A stretch of 64,000 bases of DNA, taken from contig NZ_QUZZ01000003.1 of the NCBI RefSeq assembly GCF_003545695.1, positions 62,001-126,000 on the forward strand. Reading direction: 5' to 3'. Positions within the stretch are counted from its first letter, which is position 1. Each line of letters opens with the position of its first letter. The position numbers were made by a program, and so were the translations under genes. The notes beneath the pieces were generated by a model. It did not search any database and was not told the DNA's origin. It saw nothing but the letters and a program-made list of their open reading frames with translations. This document shows positions 1 through 7,397 of this stretch, in pieces. This stretch comes from Taibaiella helva (GTDB lineage: Bacteria; Bacteroidota; Bacteroidia; Chitinophagales; Chitinophagaceae).

Positions 1-1000
1 TCAGGTCTGCTATCACTACCGGTACCTGTCCTCCGCCGATATTGCCTATAGCAAAAGCCTTGCCGGCTGCAGGTATGCGTACGGGCGTCTCTGTTGTTTC
101 CTCCGGTACCACCATTGCCAGGGGGTAACGTTTTACCAGGTCGCGGCAAACAGGGATTTCGGCTTCGGGCTCTTCCGTAAGGCTTACCCGTACGGTATCG
201 CCGATCCCATCTTCGAGCAGAGTGCCCATACCCACAGCGCTTTTGACGCGGCCGTCTTCGCCGTCGCCGGCTTCAGTTACCCCGAGGTGCAGGGGGTAGC
301 ATTCGCCAAACTCCTGGAACATGGTCCTGGTCAGCAGGCGGTAGGCCTGTACCATCACCTGTGGATTACTGGCCTTCATGCTCAGCACGATATTGTGATA
401 ATCCTCGTCACGTGCAATGCGTAGAAATTCCATGGCGCTTTCCACCATGCCGATAGGCGTATCGCCGTAGCGGCTCATGATACGGTCGCTGAGTGAACCA
501 TGATTGGTACCGATCCGCATGGCTGTTCCATATTCTTTACAGATCTTTATCAGCGGCGTGAAACGTTCCCGTATACGGTCAATCTCCTCGCGGTATTCCG
601 CATCGGTATAATCGATCTGTTCAAACTTCTTTTTGTCGACATAATTGCCCGGGTTGACCCGTACTTTTTCAATAATACGGGCAGCGATCTCCGCAGCATT
701 GGGCGTGAAATGGATATCGGCCACCAGGGGTACATGGTAGCCACGACGGTTCAGCTCGTTCTTGATATGAAGCAGGTTTTCGGCCTCCTTCTTTGAGGGC
801 GCGGTAATGCGCACCAGCTCGGCCCCGGCTTCGATACAGCGGATCGTTTGCGCTACGGTAGCCTCTGTATCCATGGTATCTGTGGTCGTCATGGTCTGCA
901 GCCGTATCGGGTGGTAATTGCCGAGCAGCAGCCCTCCCACATTTACTTCCCTTGTCTTCAGTCGTTTATATTGCGTCAGCGATGCCGCGTAATCTTGCAT
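1..1000 (-). CDS. ispG: 4-hydroxy-3-methylbut-2-enyl diphosphate synthase IspG/GcpE (partial, C-terminus off the left edge)
   Basis: IspG is a cytosolic 4Fe-4S enzyme of the MEP isoprenoid pathway that converts MEcPP to HMBPP. The reading frame starts at an ATG (1000-998) and stays open to the window edge, giving 333 residues. Recognisable stretches are [19 protein letters not shown] and [16 protein letters not shown] near the N-terminus, the TIM-barrel segments [13 protein letters not shown] and [25 protein letters not shown], and [18 protein letters not shown] around residue 240. The sequence after [19 protein letters not shown] continues into the spacer typical of the long plant/Chlamydia/Bacteroidota form. 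The C-terminal cysteine cluster that binds the iron-sulfur cluster lies outside the window and could not be checked. It is followed upstream by two small RiPP-like genes with their own terminators, so it is probably transcribed separately. Confidence 0.95.
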   Translation of the reverse strand, partial: MQDYAASLTQYKRLKTREVNVGGLLLGNYHPIRLQTMTTTDTMDTEATVAQTIRCIEAGAELVRITAPSKKEAENLLHIKNELNRRGYHVPLVADIHFTPNAAEIAARIIEKVRVNPGNYVDKKKFEQIDYTDAEYREEIDRIRERFTPLIKICKEYGTAMRIGTNHGSLSDRIMSRYGDTPIGMVESAMEFLRIARDEDYHNIVLSMKASNPQVMVQAYRLLTRTMFQEFGECYPLHLGVTEAGDGEDGRVKSAVGMGTLLEDGIGDTVRVSLTEEPEAEIPVCRDLVKRYPLAMVVPEETTETPVRIPAAGKAFAIGNIGGGQVPVVIADL

Positions 1001-1097
1001 TTCTTCCTTGTTTAAGCCTTCTCCAGCGAAAGGCATTGCAAAGTTAGGCAAATGCTTAAGAACCGCTATTAACTTGTTGCGATGGCATCATGCAGGA

Positions 1098-1130
1098 CAA
1101 AAAAGAGCGGAAAAGCATAAGCTCTTCCGC
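1098..1130 (-). terminator. Hairpin plus T-tract after RiPP precursor A
   Basis: On the minus strand a GCGGAA/TTCCGC stem with an inner GAGC/GCT pairing is followed by TCTTTTTTG. It lies 24 bases after the stop of the small precursor gene, as expected for an intrinsic terminator. Confidence 0.6.
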
Positions 1131-1153
1131 CCGGAGAGAAGTCTATTGTTTTG

Positions 1154-1324
1154 TCAGCAGCTGCGATCGAAGCTGGCGCAGGTGTGGAAGGTCTGGGGGA
1201 TGGTAGGGCAGCCCTGGTTAAAGGTAGTGAGCCCGCCCTTGATATGGCCGGCAGCATCAGTGCTTAGTCTGGCGATCGCCGTCTTCTGCAGCAATAGCTT
1301 TTGTTTTCCGTTTTTCTTTTTCAT
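1154..1324 (-). CDS. Lanthipeptide-like RiPP precursor A (56 aa, KLLLQK leader, GG site)
   Basis: A 56-residue peptide. The leader is MKKKNGKQKLLLQKTAIARL, which fits the Bacteroidota class I lanthipeptide/GG-leader pattern K-L-x-L-x-K-x-x-I-x-x-L. A Gly-Gly pair (HIKGG) at residues 40-41 is the likely cleavage site. The putative core, LTTFNQGCPTIPQTFHTC and a short tail, holds three Cys and several Ser/Thr that could be dehydrated and cyclised. The longer frame from 1417 adds 31 residues without similarity to the sister genes, so the start at 1324 is preferred. Precursor B lies 169 bases upstream on the same strand and a third copy lies at 48151. No LanB, LanC or peptidase-transporter gene is in the window, so maturation would need enzymes encoded elsewhere. 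The family assignment rests on leader motif and layout, not on a search. Confidence 0.75.
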   Translation of the reverse strand: MKKKNGKQKLLLQKTAIARLSTDAAGHIKGGLTTFNQGCPTIPQTFHTCASFDRSC

Positions 1325-1439
1325 AAGCTGGTTATTAAAAATGAAAAAATGAGTTTGGTGATCTAAAGTTAACCCTTCCCGGCAGCCCTGATCCGATTCT
1401 TGCAAAGAGTTTAACAATCACGCAGACAAGCCAAAAGCA

Positions 1440-1466
1440 GAAGCTACCCGTCTGGCGGGTAGCTTC
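1440..1466 (-). terminator. Perfect hairpin after RiPP precursor B
   Basis: An 11-base stem GAAGCTACCCG/CGGGTAGCTTC with a five-base loop sits 27 bases after the stop of precursor B. On the minus strand it is followed by TGCTTTTGG. It separates the two precursor genes. Confidence 0.65.
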
Positions 1467-1493
1467 AATAACAATGGACAAGTTGATAGTGGG

Positions 1494-1694
1494 CTATTCT
1501 GTTGTGCAGTGCAGCGTTTCCGTAGTGGGACATACCATGCGTACCGAGGGGCAGATGTAAGTATGCTGTACCGTAGTGGTCGGCTGCACACAGCCGGCAA
1601 ATGTAGCGCCGCCTTTAATGCTGGCGCTGTCCAGGGCCGCGATAGCCGTTTTTTTCAGCAATAGCCTTGGGGTGCTTTGTTGTTTCCTTTTCAT
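1494..1694 (-). CDS. Lanthipeptide-like RiPP precursor B (66 aa, RLLLKK leader, GG site)
   Basis: A 66-residue peptide whose leader, MKRKQQSTPRLLLKKTAIAA then L, shares the LLLxKTAIAxL block with precursor A. A GG pair (SIKGG) at residues 28-29 is followed by a core of 37 residues, ATFAGCVQPTTTVQHTYICP and a tail, with four Cys and about ten Ser/Thr. That composition fits a peptide modified by a LanB-type dehydratase and a LanC-type cyclase. The core differs completely from those of precursor A and the copy at 48151 while the leader is kept, which is typical of precursor families that share one set of enzymes. No modification genes are nearby. It could be an unmodified secreted peptide instead; product and activity are unknown. 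Confidence 0.78.
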   Translation of the reverse strand: MKRKQQSTPRLLLKKTAIAALDSASIKGGATFAGCVQPTTTVQHTYICPSVRMVCPTTETLHCTTE

Positions 1695-1797
1695 CAGTTT
1701 GGTTTGTTTAGGAATGACTAATCCTTAAAATTAAACCCTTATATTCCTAAGAAAATGGAAAACAGCAAGCGCTTAACAAATGAGCGCCGGAAGAGGA

Positions 1798-2526
1798 TCA
1801 GCGCATCGTCCTCCGGAACAGGTACATCAGCCGCAGGGAAACGACATTGTTGAACTGCTGGTCGCGGCCACCGAAGCGGCTGTTGTTATCTCTTATCGAC
1901 AGCATAGAATACTGGAAGCGGGGACTGAGGAAAAAGCCGTTCCAGAGATGCAGGTTGCCGGTAAGCACGAAATTGAGGTCGAATTTCTTGAAAGGATAGC
2001 CGTTTTTCAATACCGGTGTACCATTGCCATAATCTATGGTCTCTTCGCTGGAAGCCAGGTAGCCGATGGAGAACCCCGCGCCGAAACCGCTTTTGCGGGT
2101 ACCCCGGTACAGGTTGATCTGTATGGGCACTTCACCATATTGCAGCTTCATGTCCTGGCTAACCAGGCCGCCGATGTCGCCGCGGCCTTTAGAGCCTTTT
2201 TGGGTAAACAATACTTCCATGCTCAACGCAATGGTAGCATCTTTGATGGGCATTTCCATATCGCCGAAAGGCAGGAACAGCACGCCGCCGCCGCCATAGC
2301 CCATCTTATCATAGCCCTTGTAGCCATCGCCGTCTACCTGGGAGAAGTTGATCCCGCCGACCAGCCCGCCGGTAAGCACATGGAACTCGTCGTTGTACTC
2401 CTGCGCCCGCGCCCCGGAGACCCATAAAGAGAGCAGCCCCGTAAGGATTGTCACGATTTGCTTAACTTTAGCCGGCTTTAGCCGACCTTGCCCGGTCTGT
2501 CCGCGCCTGGGGAAGCACAACATCAT
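1798..2526 (-). CDS. Outer-membrane beta-barrel protein (OMP_b-brl_2 / PorT-like)
   Basis: A 242-residue protein with a positively charged N-terminus, a hydrophobic stretch (VTILTGLLSLWVSGARA) and a probable signal-peptidase site before QEYNDEF. The mature part starts with GGLVGGINFSQVDGDGYKGY, a pattern common in Bacteroidota porin-like barrels, and alternates hydrophobic and polar residues. It ends in an aromatic strand (SLRLMYLF) and a short basic tail. The N-region is long, so the start at 2526 may be a little too far upstream, but no better ATG precedes the signal sequence. It could be PorT of the type IX secretion system or another small barrel of the same fold; the sequence alone does not decide. 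It faces divergently from the conserved gene at 2617. Confidence 0.7.
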   Translation of the reverse strand: MMLCFPRRGQTGQGRLKPAKVKQIVTILTGLLSLWVSGARAQEYNDEFHVLTGGLVGGINFSQVDGDGYKGYDKMGYGGGGVLFLPFGDMEMPIKDATIALSMEVLFTQKGSKGRGDIGGLVSQDMKLQYGEVPIQINLYRGTRKSGFGAGFSIGYLASSEETIDYGNGTPVLKNGYPFKKFDLNFVLTGNLHLWNGFFLSPRFQYSMLSIRDNNSRFGGRDQQFNNVVSLRLMYLFRRTMR

Positions 2527-2576
2527 AGTTTTACAGCTGAAAGAATTTTCTAAATCGGAATATCTGCGTAACCCGG

Positions 2577-2584
2577 TACCTTTG
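2577..2584 (+). promoter_or_regulatory. Bacteroidota -7 promoter box (TACCTTTG)
   Basis: An exact TAnnTTTG match 33 bases upstream of the ATG at 2617, in the gap between divergent genes. No clear -33 TTG was seen at the usual spacing. Confidence 0.55.
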
Positions 2585-2616
2585 CCGGCAGAGTATCCAA
2601 CTGAATAACGTTAAAA

Positions 2617-2925
2617 ATGAGCTTCAAATATACACCAAACACGCTAAAAAAACTGGAACAGCTCTTTGAAGAGGCCCGTTACAGGGTCCGCTACGAAAAA
2701 GGGAACTTCAATTCCGGTTTTTGTGTTCTGGAAGATAAACGCATTGCCGTGATCAACCGCTTTCTCAATGTGGAAGGCCGGATCAACGCCTTGCTGGAGA
2801 TATTGCCTACCATCGGGGTGAACGAAGAGGAGCTGAGCGGCGATATGCTGAAATGGTATAAGCAGCTTTTGGATAATCCCAACGGAGGGGGCAATCAATC
2901 CGTTCAAACCCAAATGGATCTATAG
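2617..2925 (+). CDS. Conserved small protein upstream of MBL hydrolase, function unknown
   Basis: A 102-residue soluble protein with no signal peptide or membrane segment. The N-terminus, MSFKYTPNTLKKLEQLFEEA, is helical and charged, followed by a strand-rich part (YRVRYEKGNFNSGFCVLED, KRIAVINRFLNVEGRINALL) and a Gln/Asn-rich tail. It ends three bases before the GTG start of the MBL-fold gene, so the two are almost certainly translated from one transcript. I know this pairing from Bacteroidota genomes but not a function for the small protein. A role tied to the hydrolase is inferred from position only. Confidence 0.8.
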   Translation: MSFKYTPNTLKKLEQLFEEARYRVRYEKGNFNSGFCVLEDKRIAVINRFLNVEGRINALLEILPTIGVNEEELSGDMLKWYKQLLDNPNGGGNQSVQTQMDL

Positions 2926-2928
2926 CAC

Positions 2929-3699
2929 GTGGCAACAATAACCTTTCTCGGCACCGGCACTTCGCAAGGAGTACCCTTTATCGGTTGCAGCTGCCGGGTA
3001 TGCACCTCGACCAATACCAAAGACAAACGGCTGCGTACGGCGCTCTGGGTACAAAGCGAAACGACCAGCGTAGTGATTGATACCGGTCCCGACTTCCGTT
3101 ACCAGATGCTTCGTGCCAAAGTGCCCGCACTTAATAGTGTGGTATTTACCCATGGACACAAGGACCATGTCGCAGGGCTGGACGATGTACGGGCTTATAA
3201 TTACTGGCAAAACAGCGCGATCGATCTTTATGCCGACGCCTTTACGGAAGAAGTATTGCGCCGGGAATTCCGTTATGCCTTCAGCGATGTTCAATACCCC
3301 GGCATCCCGGTCCTGAATATCATTCCCCTGGACGGACAGCCTTTCACCATTGGCGATATTCCCTTTCAGCCTATAAAAGTGATGCACTATAAGCTGCAGG
3401 TCTATGGTTATCGCATCGGCGACTTTACCTATATCACCGATGCCAATTATATTGCACCCGAAGAGATGGAAAAGATCAAAGGCAGCCGTATCCTGGTGCT
3501 GAATGCTTTGCGGCGTGAGCCGCATATCTCTCACTTCAGCCTGCCGGAAGCCATAGCATTAGCGAAAGAGATCGGTGCAGCGCAGACTTTCTTCACCCAT
3601 GCCAGCCATCAGCTGGGATTGCATGAAGAGCTGGAAGGGGAGCTGCCAGAGGGGATGCATATGGCCTACGACGGATTGGTCGTAGATGCCCGTTACTGA
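2929..3699 (+). CDS. MBL-fold metallo-hydrolase, PhnP-like
   Basis: A 256-residue metallo-beta-lactamase-fold protein that begins ATITFLGTGTSQGVPFIGC, the typical PhnP/RNase Z-like opening. The metal-binding motif THGHKDHVAGLDD lies at residues 74-86 (HxHxDH). Further ligands are probably in VMHYKLQVYGYR, YITDANYI and the late THASHQLGLHEE. Such proteins cleave phosphodiesters, cyclic nucleotides or related substrates; the actual substrate cannot be told. The start is GTG at 2929, chosen because it begins exactly at the conserved first strand and follows the previous stop by three bases. Its stop is only about 15 bases from the probable start of the Kdo transferase. Confidence 0.9.
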   Translation: MATITFLGTGTSQGVPFIGCSCRVCTSTNTKDKRLRTALWVQSETTSVVIDTGPDFRYQMLRAKVPALNSVVFTHGHKDHVAGLDDVRAYNYWQNSAIDLYADAFTEEVLRREFRYAFSDVQYPGIPVLNIIPLDGQPFTIGDIPFQPIKVMHYKLQVYGYRIGDFTYITDANYIAPEEMEKIKGSRILVLNALRREPHISHFSLPEAIALAKEIGAAQTFFTHASHQLGLHEELEGELPEGMHMAYDGLVVDARY

Positions 3700-3714
3700 C
3701 CTTAAAACAATAAT

Positions 3715-4959
3715 ATTATTAACCTGCTGCTTTACGATACCGGTCTATTCCTGTACGGCCTTGTTCTTCGCCTGGCTGTGCCTTTTCATGCCAAGGCGCG
3801 GCTGTTCGTTACCGGCAGGAAGCAGCTTCTTGACAAAATAAAGCATCAGCTGGCCGGGGATCCGCGCCCGAAAGTATGGATACACTGCGCCTCTCTGGGC
3901 GAGTTTGAGCAGGGACGGCCGGTAATGGAAGCCTTCCGGCAGCAATATCCTTCGCTGAGCCTGGTGCTCACTTTCTTTTCCCCTTCAGGCTATGAAGTGA
4001 AAAAAAATGACAGCTGCGCCGACCACGTCTTTTATCTGCCGCTCGACAGCAGGCGTCACGCCCGGCTTTTCCTGGATATCGTGCAGCCTCGTTGCGCTTT
4101 GTTCGTGAAATATGAATTCTGGTACCATTACCTTGCAGCATTGCACAAAAGAGCGATCCCGGCAATCCTGTTCTCGGCCATTTTTCAGCCGCGTCATCCT
4201 TTTTTTAAATGGTATGGCGGGTTATATCGGAAAATGCTGACCTTTTACCGGCAGCTGTTTGTACAGGACGAAGCTTCGATGCGCCTGCTGGAAAAACTGC
4301 AGATCCGCAAGGTACAGATTGCCGGCGATACCCGCTTTGACAGGGCTGCCCGTGTGCTCGGACAAGACAAACGCTTTCCTTCCGTTGAACGATTCGGCGC
4401 GAACAGCCGGCTGATTGTTGCCGGCAGCACCTGGCAGGAAGATGCAGTGCTCCTGGCGGGTGTTTTACGTAATCTGCCACCACACTATAAGCTGCTGATT
4501 GCGCCGCACAATACGGGCGAGAGTGACATCAATAAGGTGAAGGAGCTATTCCCCGAGCATTGCCTCTGGACCGATGACGAGGAGCGCCTTGCTCAAAGCC
4601 GCGTTGCGATTGTGCATACAGTAGGCCAGCTGGCTTACCTGTATCGGTATGCCGATGTGGTATGGGTGGGCGGAGGCTTTACCCGCAGCGGCATCCACAA
4701 TGCCATAGAGCCGGCAGTGTTCGGAAAGCCACTCTTCTGGGGACCTGTCTATGCACGTTACCGGGAAGCTGCAGAATTGATCGCCGCCGGCGCTGCCGCA
4801 AGCCTGGAGCGGCCGGAAGCCTTGCTGCAGGCCTTGTCTGACGAAGATGCCCTGCTGCGGATGGGTAACAGGGCATCGGCTTATGTGCAAAGCCAGTTGG
4901 GTGCAACGGAAAAGATCATGCGCTACATCTCTGAAAAGTGTCTTCTGATCACTGAATAG
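3715..4959 (+). CDS. waaA: 3-deoxy-D-manno-octulosonic acid transferase (Kdo transferase), probable ATT start
   Basis: Transfers Kdo from CMP-Kdo to lipid A precursor at the inner-membrane face during LPS synthesis. The GT30-type N-terminal half holds VWIHCASLGEFEQGRPVME with the catalytic Glu. The C-terminal half holds IVAGSTWQEDAVLL, LIAPHNTGES, VVWVGGGFTRSGIHNAIEP and VFGKPLFWGP, all conserved in Kdo transferases. The first ATG/GTG/TTG in frame is GTG at 3778. Starting there would remove the conserved membrane helix encoded upstream (NLLLYDTGLFLYGLVLRLAV). The frame is open back to a TAA at 3703-3705 with no standard start, so ATT at 3715 or 3718 is the best candidate. The upstream end is therefore inferred, the rest is firm. 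The 3' end overlaps the convergent gene by 37 bases. Confidence 0.9.
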   Translation: MINLLLYDTGLFLYGLVLRLAVPFHAKARLFVTGRKQLLDKIKHQLAGDPRPKVWIHCASLGEFEQGRPVMEAFRQQYPSLSLVLTFFSPSGYEVKKNDSCADHVFYLPLDSRRHARLFLDIVQPRCALFVKYEFWYHYLAALHKRAIPAILFSAIFQPRHPFFKWYGGLYRKMLTFYRQLFVQDEASMRLLEKLQIRKVQIAGDTRFDRAARVLGQDKRFPSVERFGANSRLIVAGSTWQEDAVLLAGVLRNLPPHYKLLIAPHNTGESDINKVKELFPEHCLWTDDEERLAQSRVAIVHTVGQLAYLYRYADVVWVGGGFTRSGIHNAIEPAVFGKPLFWGPVYARYREAAELIAAGAAASLERPEALLQALSDEDALLRMGNRASAYVQSQLGATEKIMRYISEKCLLITE

Positions 4960-5876
4960 AAACTCTCTACGGTCGCATCTTCCTTATCCCATTTACGGGC
5001 CTGCGCCACCTTGGTCCTGATCCAGTCTTCTGCCTGTTGTGCATTAGAGAGCAGATTCAGCTGATCCAGCGTTTCTTCATAATTGCTTTTGTGGTTGCTA
5101 AACAGCTCGTTCAGAAACAGGTATTTGTCGTTAATACCGATGAGGCTGCGGATATCCCGAGGCGCCTTTTCGGTATGGAATAAATGGCCCTGGGGTTTGG
5201 TTGCTGCTGGTTTAGCAGCCTGCGCCGGTTCCGGCAGGGGTATCTCAGCCGGAGGCGGAGCCGGTTTTTCTTCTACTACGGGGTTAACTGCCGGTTCTTC
5301 TACAAGCAACTCTTCATTAACCTCGTTCCTGACATCGGGAGGGGATGGCGGCTCAAAGCTGATGCCTGAAGCTTCTTGCTGCAAAGCGTTCATCGGTTCT
5401 TTTTCAGGCGCTGTTTGTATTATGGGCGCTGTTTCTGCTTCCGGCGCGGGTTTCGGCGCAGGTTCATCGCGTACCATGGGCTGGTAGACCTTATCTTGTG
5501 GCTTATCTGCCGGTGGAGATTGGGTCGTCTGAGCGGCAGGCTCCGGTTCGGGCTGTGCTTCTGGTGCAGCAGATTCTTTTGTGGCTTCTAGCTGTGGTGC
5601 TGCGGCTGCAGGTGCTGTCGCCGGTTCAGCAGCAGGTTTGCCGGCTTGTGCTTCCTGTTTTGCTGTACCGGGTGTCTCAGAGGTTGTTACTTCCGTATTC
5701 ACGTCAGCCTTTTCTGTTGTCGGAGGCGCTTCGCCAAAGGTTTTGCGCCATTCCAGGAGGTCGGCATACATCACCCGCGTATAGTCCAGCATAAGATCCA
5801 CATCAATAGCTGACTTCTGATGCCTGGCGAAATATAGATCATGCAATCGTTGCATTACATTTTTTACCCTTTCCAT
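4923..5876 (-). CDS. Pro/Ala/Glu-rich protein with conserved ends, function unknown
   Basis: A 317-residue protein in three parts. Residues 1-50 form a helical head (MERVKNVMQRLHDLYFARHQ then LMLDYTRVMYADLLEWR). Residues 51-225 are a long, probably disordered stretch rich in Pro, Ala, Glu and Thr. The last 85 residues form a helical domain with DIRSLIGINDKYLFLNELFS and AEDWIRTKVAQARKWDKEDA. There is no signal peptide or TM helix, so it is probably cytosolic. I recognise the DIRSLIGINDKYLF block as recurrent in Bacteroidota hypothetical proteins but not with a function. The layout suggests two small domains tethered by a flexible linker. Its 3' end overlaps that of the Kdo transferase gene. 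Confidence 0.8.
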   Translation of the reverse strand: MERVKNVMQRLHDLYFARHQKSAIDVDLMLDYTRVMYADLLEWRKTFGEAPPTTEKADVNTEVTTSETPGTAKQEAQAGKPAAEPATAPAAAAPQLEATKESAAPEAQPEPEPAAQTTQSPPADKPQDKVYQPMVRDEPAPKPAPEAETAPIIQTAPEKEPMNALQQEASGISFEPPSPPDVRNEVNEELLVEEPAVNPVVEEKPAPPPAEIPLPEPAQAAKPAATKPQGHLFHTEKAPRDIRSLIGINDKYLFLNELFSNHKSNYEETLDQLNLLSNAQQAEDWIRTKVAQARKWDKEDATVESFYSVIRRHFSEM

Positions 5877-5940
5877 TCTTTCAATTGATTTATCGTGCTA
5901 AGTTATTAATTAAGAAGAGGAAACGGAGCAAAAGGAAACG

Positions 5941-6129
5941 CTAAAATCCTTTCTCCGGCCGGTAAAACCAGCCCTGCTTTTCATCCCCTTTGCTTATAAT
6001 ACGCCATTTAAGGGACATAAGTTCATCAGTCACTATCTGCAGGATTTCAGAGACCAATGCCAACGCTCGGTTCAAGGGAAGTGCAGCATACATTGTTTTC
6101 TGTAAGCCCGACCCGCGCCTCATTGCCAC
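5941..6129 (-). CDS. Possible small protein, function unknown
   Basis: A 62-codon frame; an internal ATG at 6099 would give 52 residues starting MYAALPLNRALALVSEIL. The middle looks like an amphipathic helix (LALVSEILQIVTDELMSLKW) followed by a charged tail ending KGDEKQGWFYRPEKGF. That is more protein-like than most shadow frames, and nothing else occupies the 326-base gap. It lies upstream of, and on the same strand as, the Pro/Ala-rich gene. No motif was recognised and it may be spurious. Confidence 0.4.
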   Translation of the reverse strand: MAMRRGSGLQKTMYAALPLNRALALVSEILQIVTDELMSLKWRIISKGDEKQGWFYRPEKGF

Positions 6130-6152
6130 GCCGCTATAAGGCGGAGTTGCCT

Positions 6153-6160
6153 TATTTTTG
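6153..6160 (+). promoter_or_regulatory. Bacteroidota -7 promoter box (TATTTTTG)
   Basis: An exact TAnnTTTG match 44 bases upstream of the ATG of the TPR lipoprotein gene. No convincing -33 element was seen. Confidence 0.45.
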
Positions 6161-6204
6161 CTTTAGAAAGAAAAAATTTAACTCGCCCGAAGCGGCACTT
6201 GTTC

Positions 6205-7200
6205 ATGACCCGATACGCTGTAATTGTTGCCTTCCTGATGGTACTGACCATTTCCTGTGGCCACCGCAATACGCCGATAGATCATCCTGCCTATCACACA
6301 CCTACGACCCAGGCGCTTACCGATTCCATTGCCGCCGATCCGGGCCAGGCAGATTTTTATTTTCAACGTGCCGAAGCTCTGGCTGATATGGATAAGGATA
6401 GCCTGGCCCTGCAAGATGTAAGGCAGGCGCAGCAGCTAGATGCCCGGAACCCACGATACAATTTTACGATAGGGTACCTGCTGCTCAAAATGAATAAGCC
6501 CCGGGAAGCCGCTAAAGCCCTGCTGCGCAACCTGGAAGAGTCTCCGGGCAATGTCAATACACGTATCCTGCTGTGCCGGGCTTACCTGGCAGCGCACAAC
6601 ACAGGAGCAGCCCAGGAGCAGATCAATAAAGTGCTGGCCGCTGCGCCCGGCCATACCGGCGCCCTGACGATGCAGGCCAAAATCAAAGCTGAGCTTAAGG
6701 ATACAGCAGCTGCAGTCGCCACATTGAAAGCAGTGCTTACTACGGAGCCGCGCAATTACGATGCTTCCTACCAGCTGGCCGATTGGTACAAGGCCTCAGG
6801 CAAGCAGGAGGCTGTTGCCCAGTATCAATATACTTTTATGCTCGATACGAATTATGCCGATCCTTTGTTTGAGATCGGTGATCTTTACGAGCAACGCGGA
6901 GACTGGCAGCAAGCAAAGAATGCTTATCGCCTCTGTCTCTCGAAAGATCGCGACTTCAGCGAAGCTTACCTGCACATAGGGCAAATATTGCTGAAGCAGG
7001 ATTCGGCAGAGAAAGCCCTGCGGCAGTTTAACCTGGCAGTGATCACCAATCCTTCTTATGCTGAAGCCTATTGCCGGAAAGGAGCCGCCTGGGAGCAACT
7101 GCGGCAGCCAGACAGCGCAGGAGGGGCCTACCGGCAGGCGCTGATCTTTGATCCCGGGCTGAAAGATGCGGCTGAAGGTCTGAAACGCCTGAAAAAATAA
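6205..7200 (+). CDS. TPR-repeat lipoprotein
   Basis: A 331-residue protein with a lipoprotein signal (MTRYAVIVAFLMVLTISCG; lipobox LTISC, Cys about residue 18). It is followed by about eight tetratricopeptide repeats covering most of the chain, for example ADFYFQRAEALADMDKDSLA, PRYNFTIGYLLLKMNKPREA and AEAYCRKGAAWEQLRQPDSA. It is probably anchored to the periplasmic side of a membrane and acts as a protein-binding scaffold; partners are unknown. A TTG two codons earlier is in frame, but the ATG at 6205 places the lysine-poor but Arg-containing n-region directly before the hydrophobic core. Confidence 0.85.
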   Translation: MTRYAVIVAFLMVLTISCGHRNTPIDHPAYHTPTTQALTDSIAADPGQADFYFQRAEALADMDKDSLALQDVRQAQQLDARNPRYNFTIGYLLLKMNKPREAAKALLRNLEESPGNVNTRILLCRAYLAAHNTGAAQEQINKVLAAAPGHTGALTMQAKIKAELKDTAAAVATLKAVLTTEPRNYDASYQLADWYKASGKQEAVAQYQYTFMLDTNYADPLFEIGDLYEQRGDWQQAKNAYRLCLSKDRDFSEAYLHIGQILLKQDSAEKALRQFNLAVITNPSYAEAYCRKGAAWEQLRQPDSAGGAYRQALIFDPGLKDAAEGLKRLKK

Positions 7201-7344
7201 ATTACCATATATGTTGCTGTGCTACGTTTCTACCTGTAATCCGGTGATACTGCTATAACGCTACGACGTTTACAGCAATGCCCATGGACCTACGGGAGAA
7301 GCCAGTATATGCAGGCCCCTTCACGTCGTTTCTTTTTATTGTCG

Positions 7345-7352
7345 TAACTTTG
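7345..7352 (+). promoter_or_regulatory. Bacteroidota -7 promoter box (TAACTTTG)
   Basis: An exact TAnnTTTG match 46 bases before the ATG at 7398. It lies inside the upstream extension of the trhO frame and so supports the later start. Confidence 0.55.
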
Positions 7353-7397
7353 CGGCGCATTTTTTACAAACCTCAAAAAAGAAAAGGAAGGTACACC

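Noticed and set aside
1780-2427. 215-codon open frame on the plus strand
   Set aside because: Antisense to the outer-membrane barrel gene; no signal peptide or motif.
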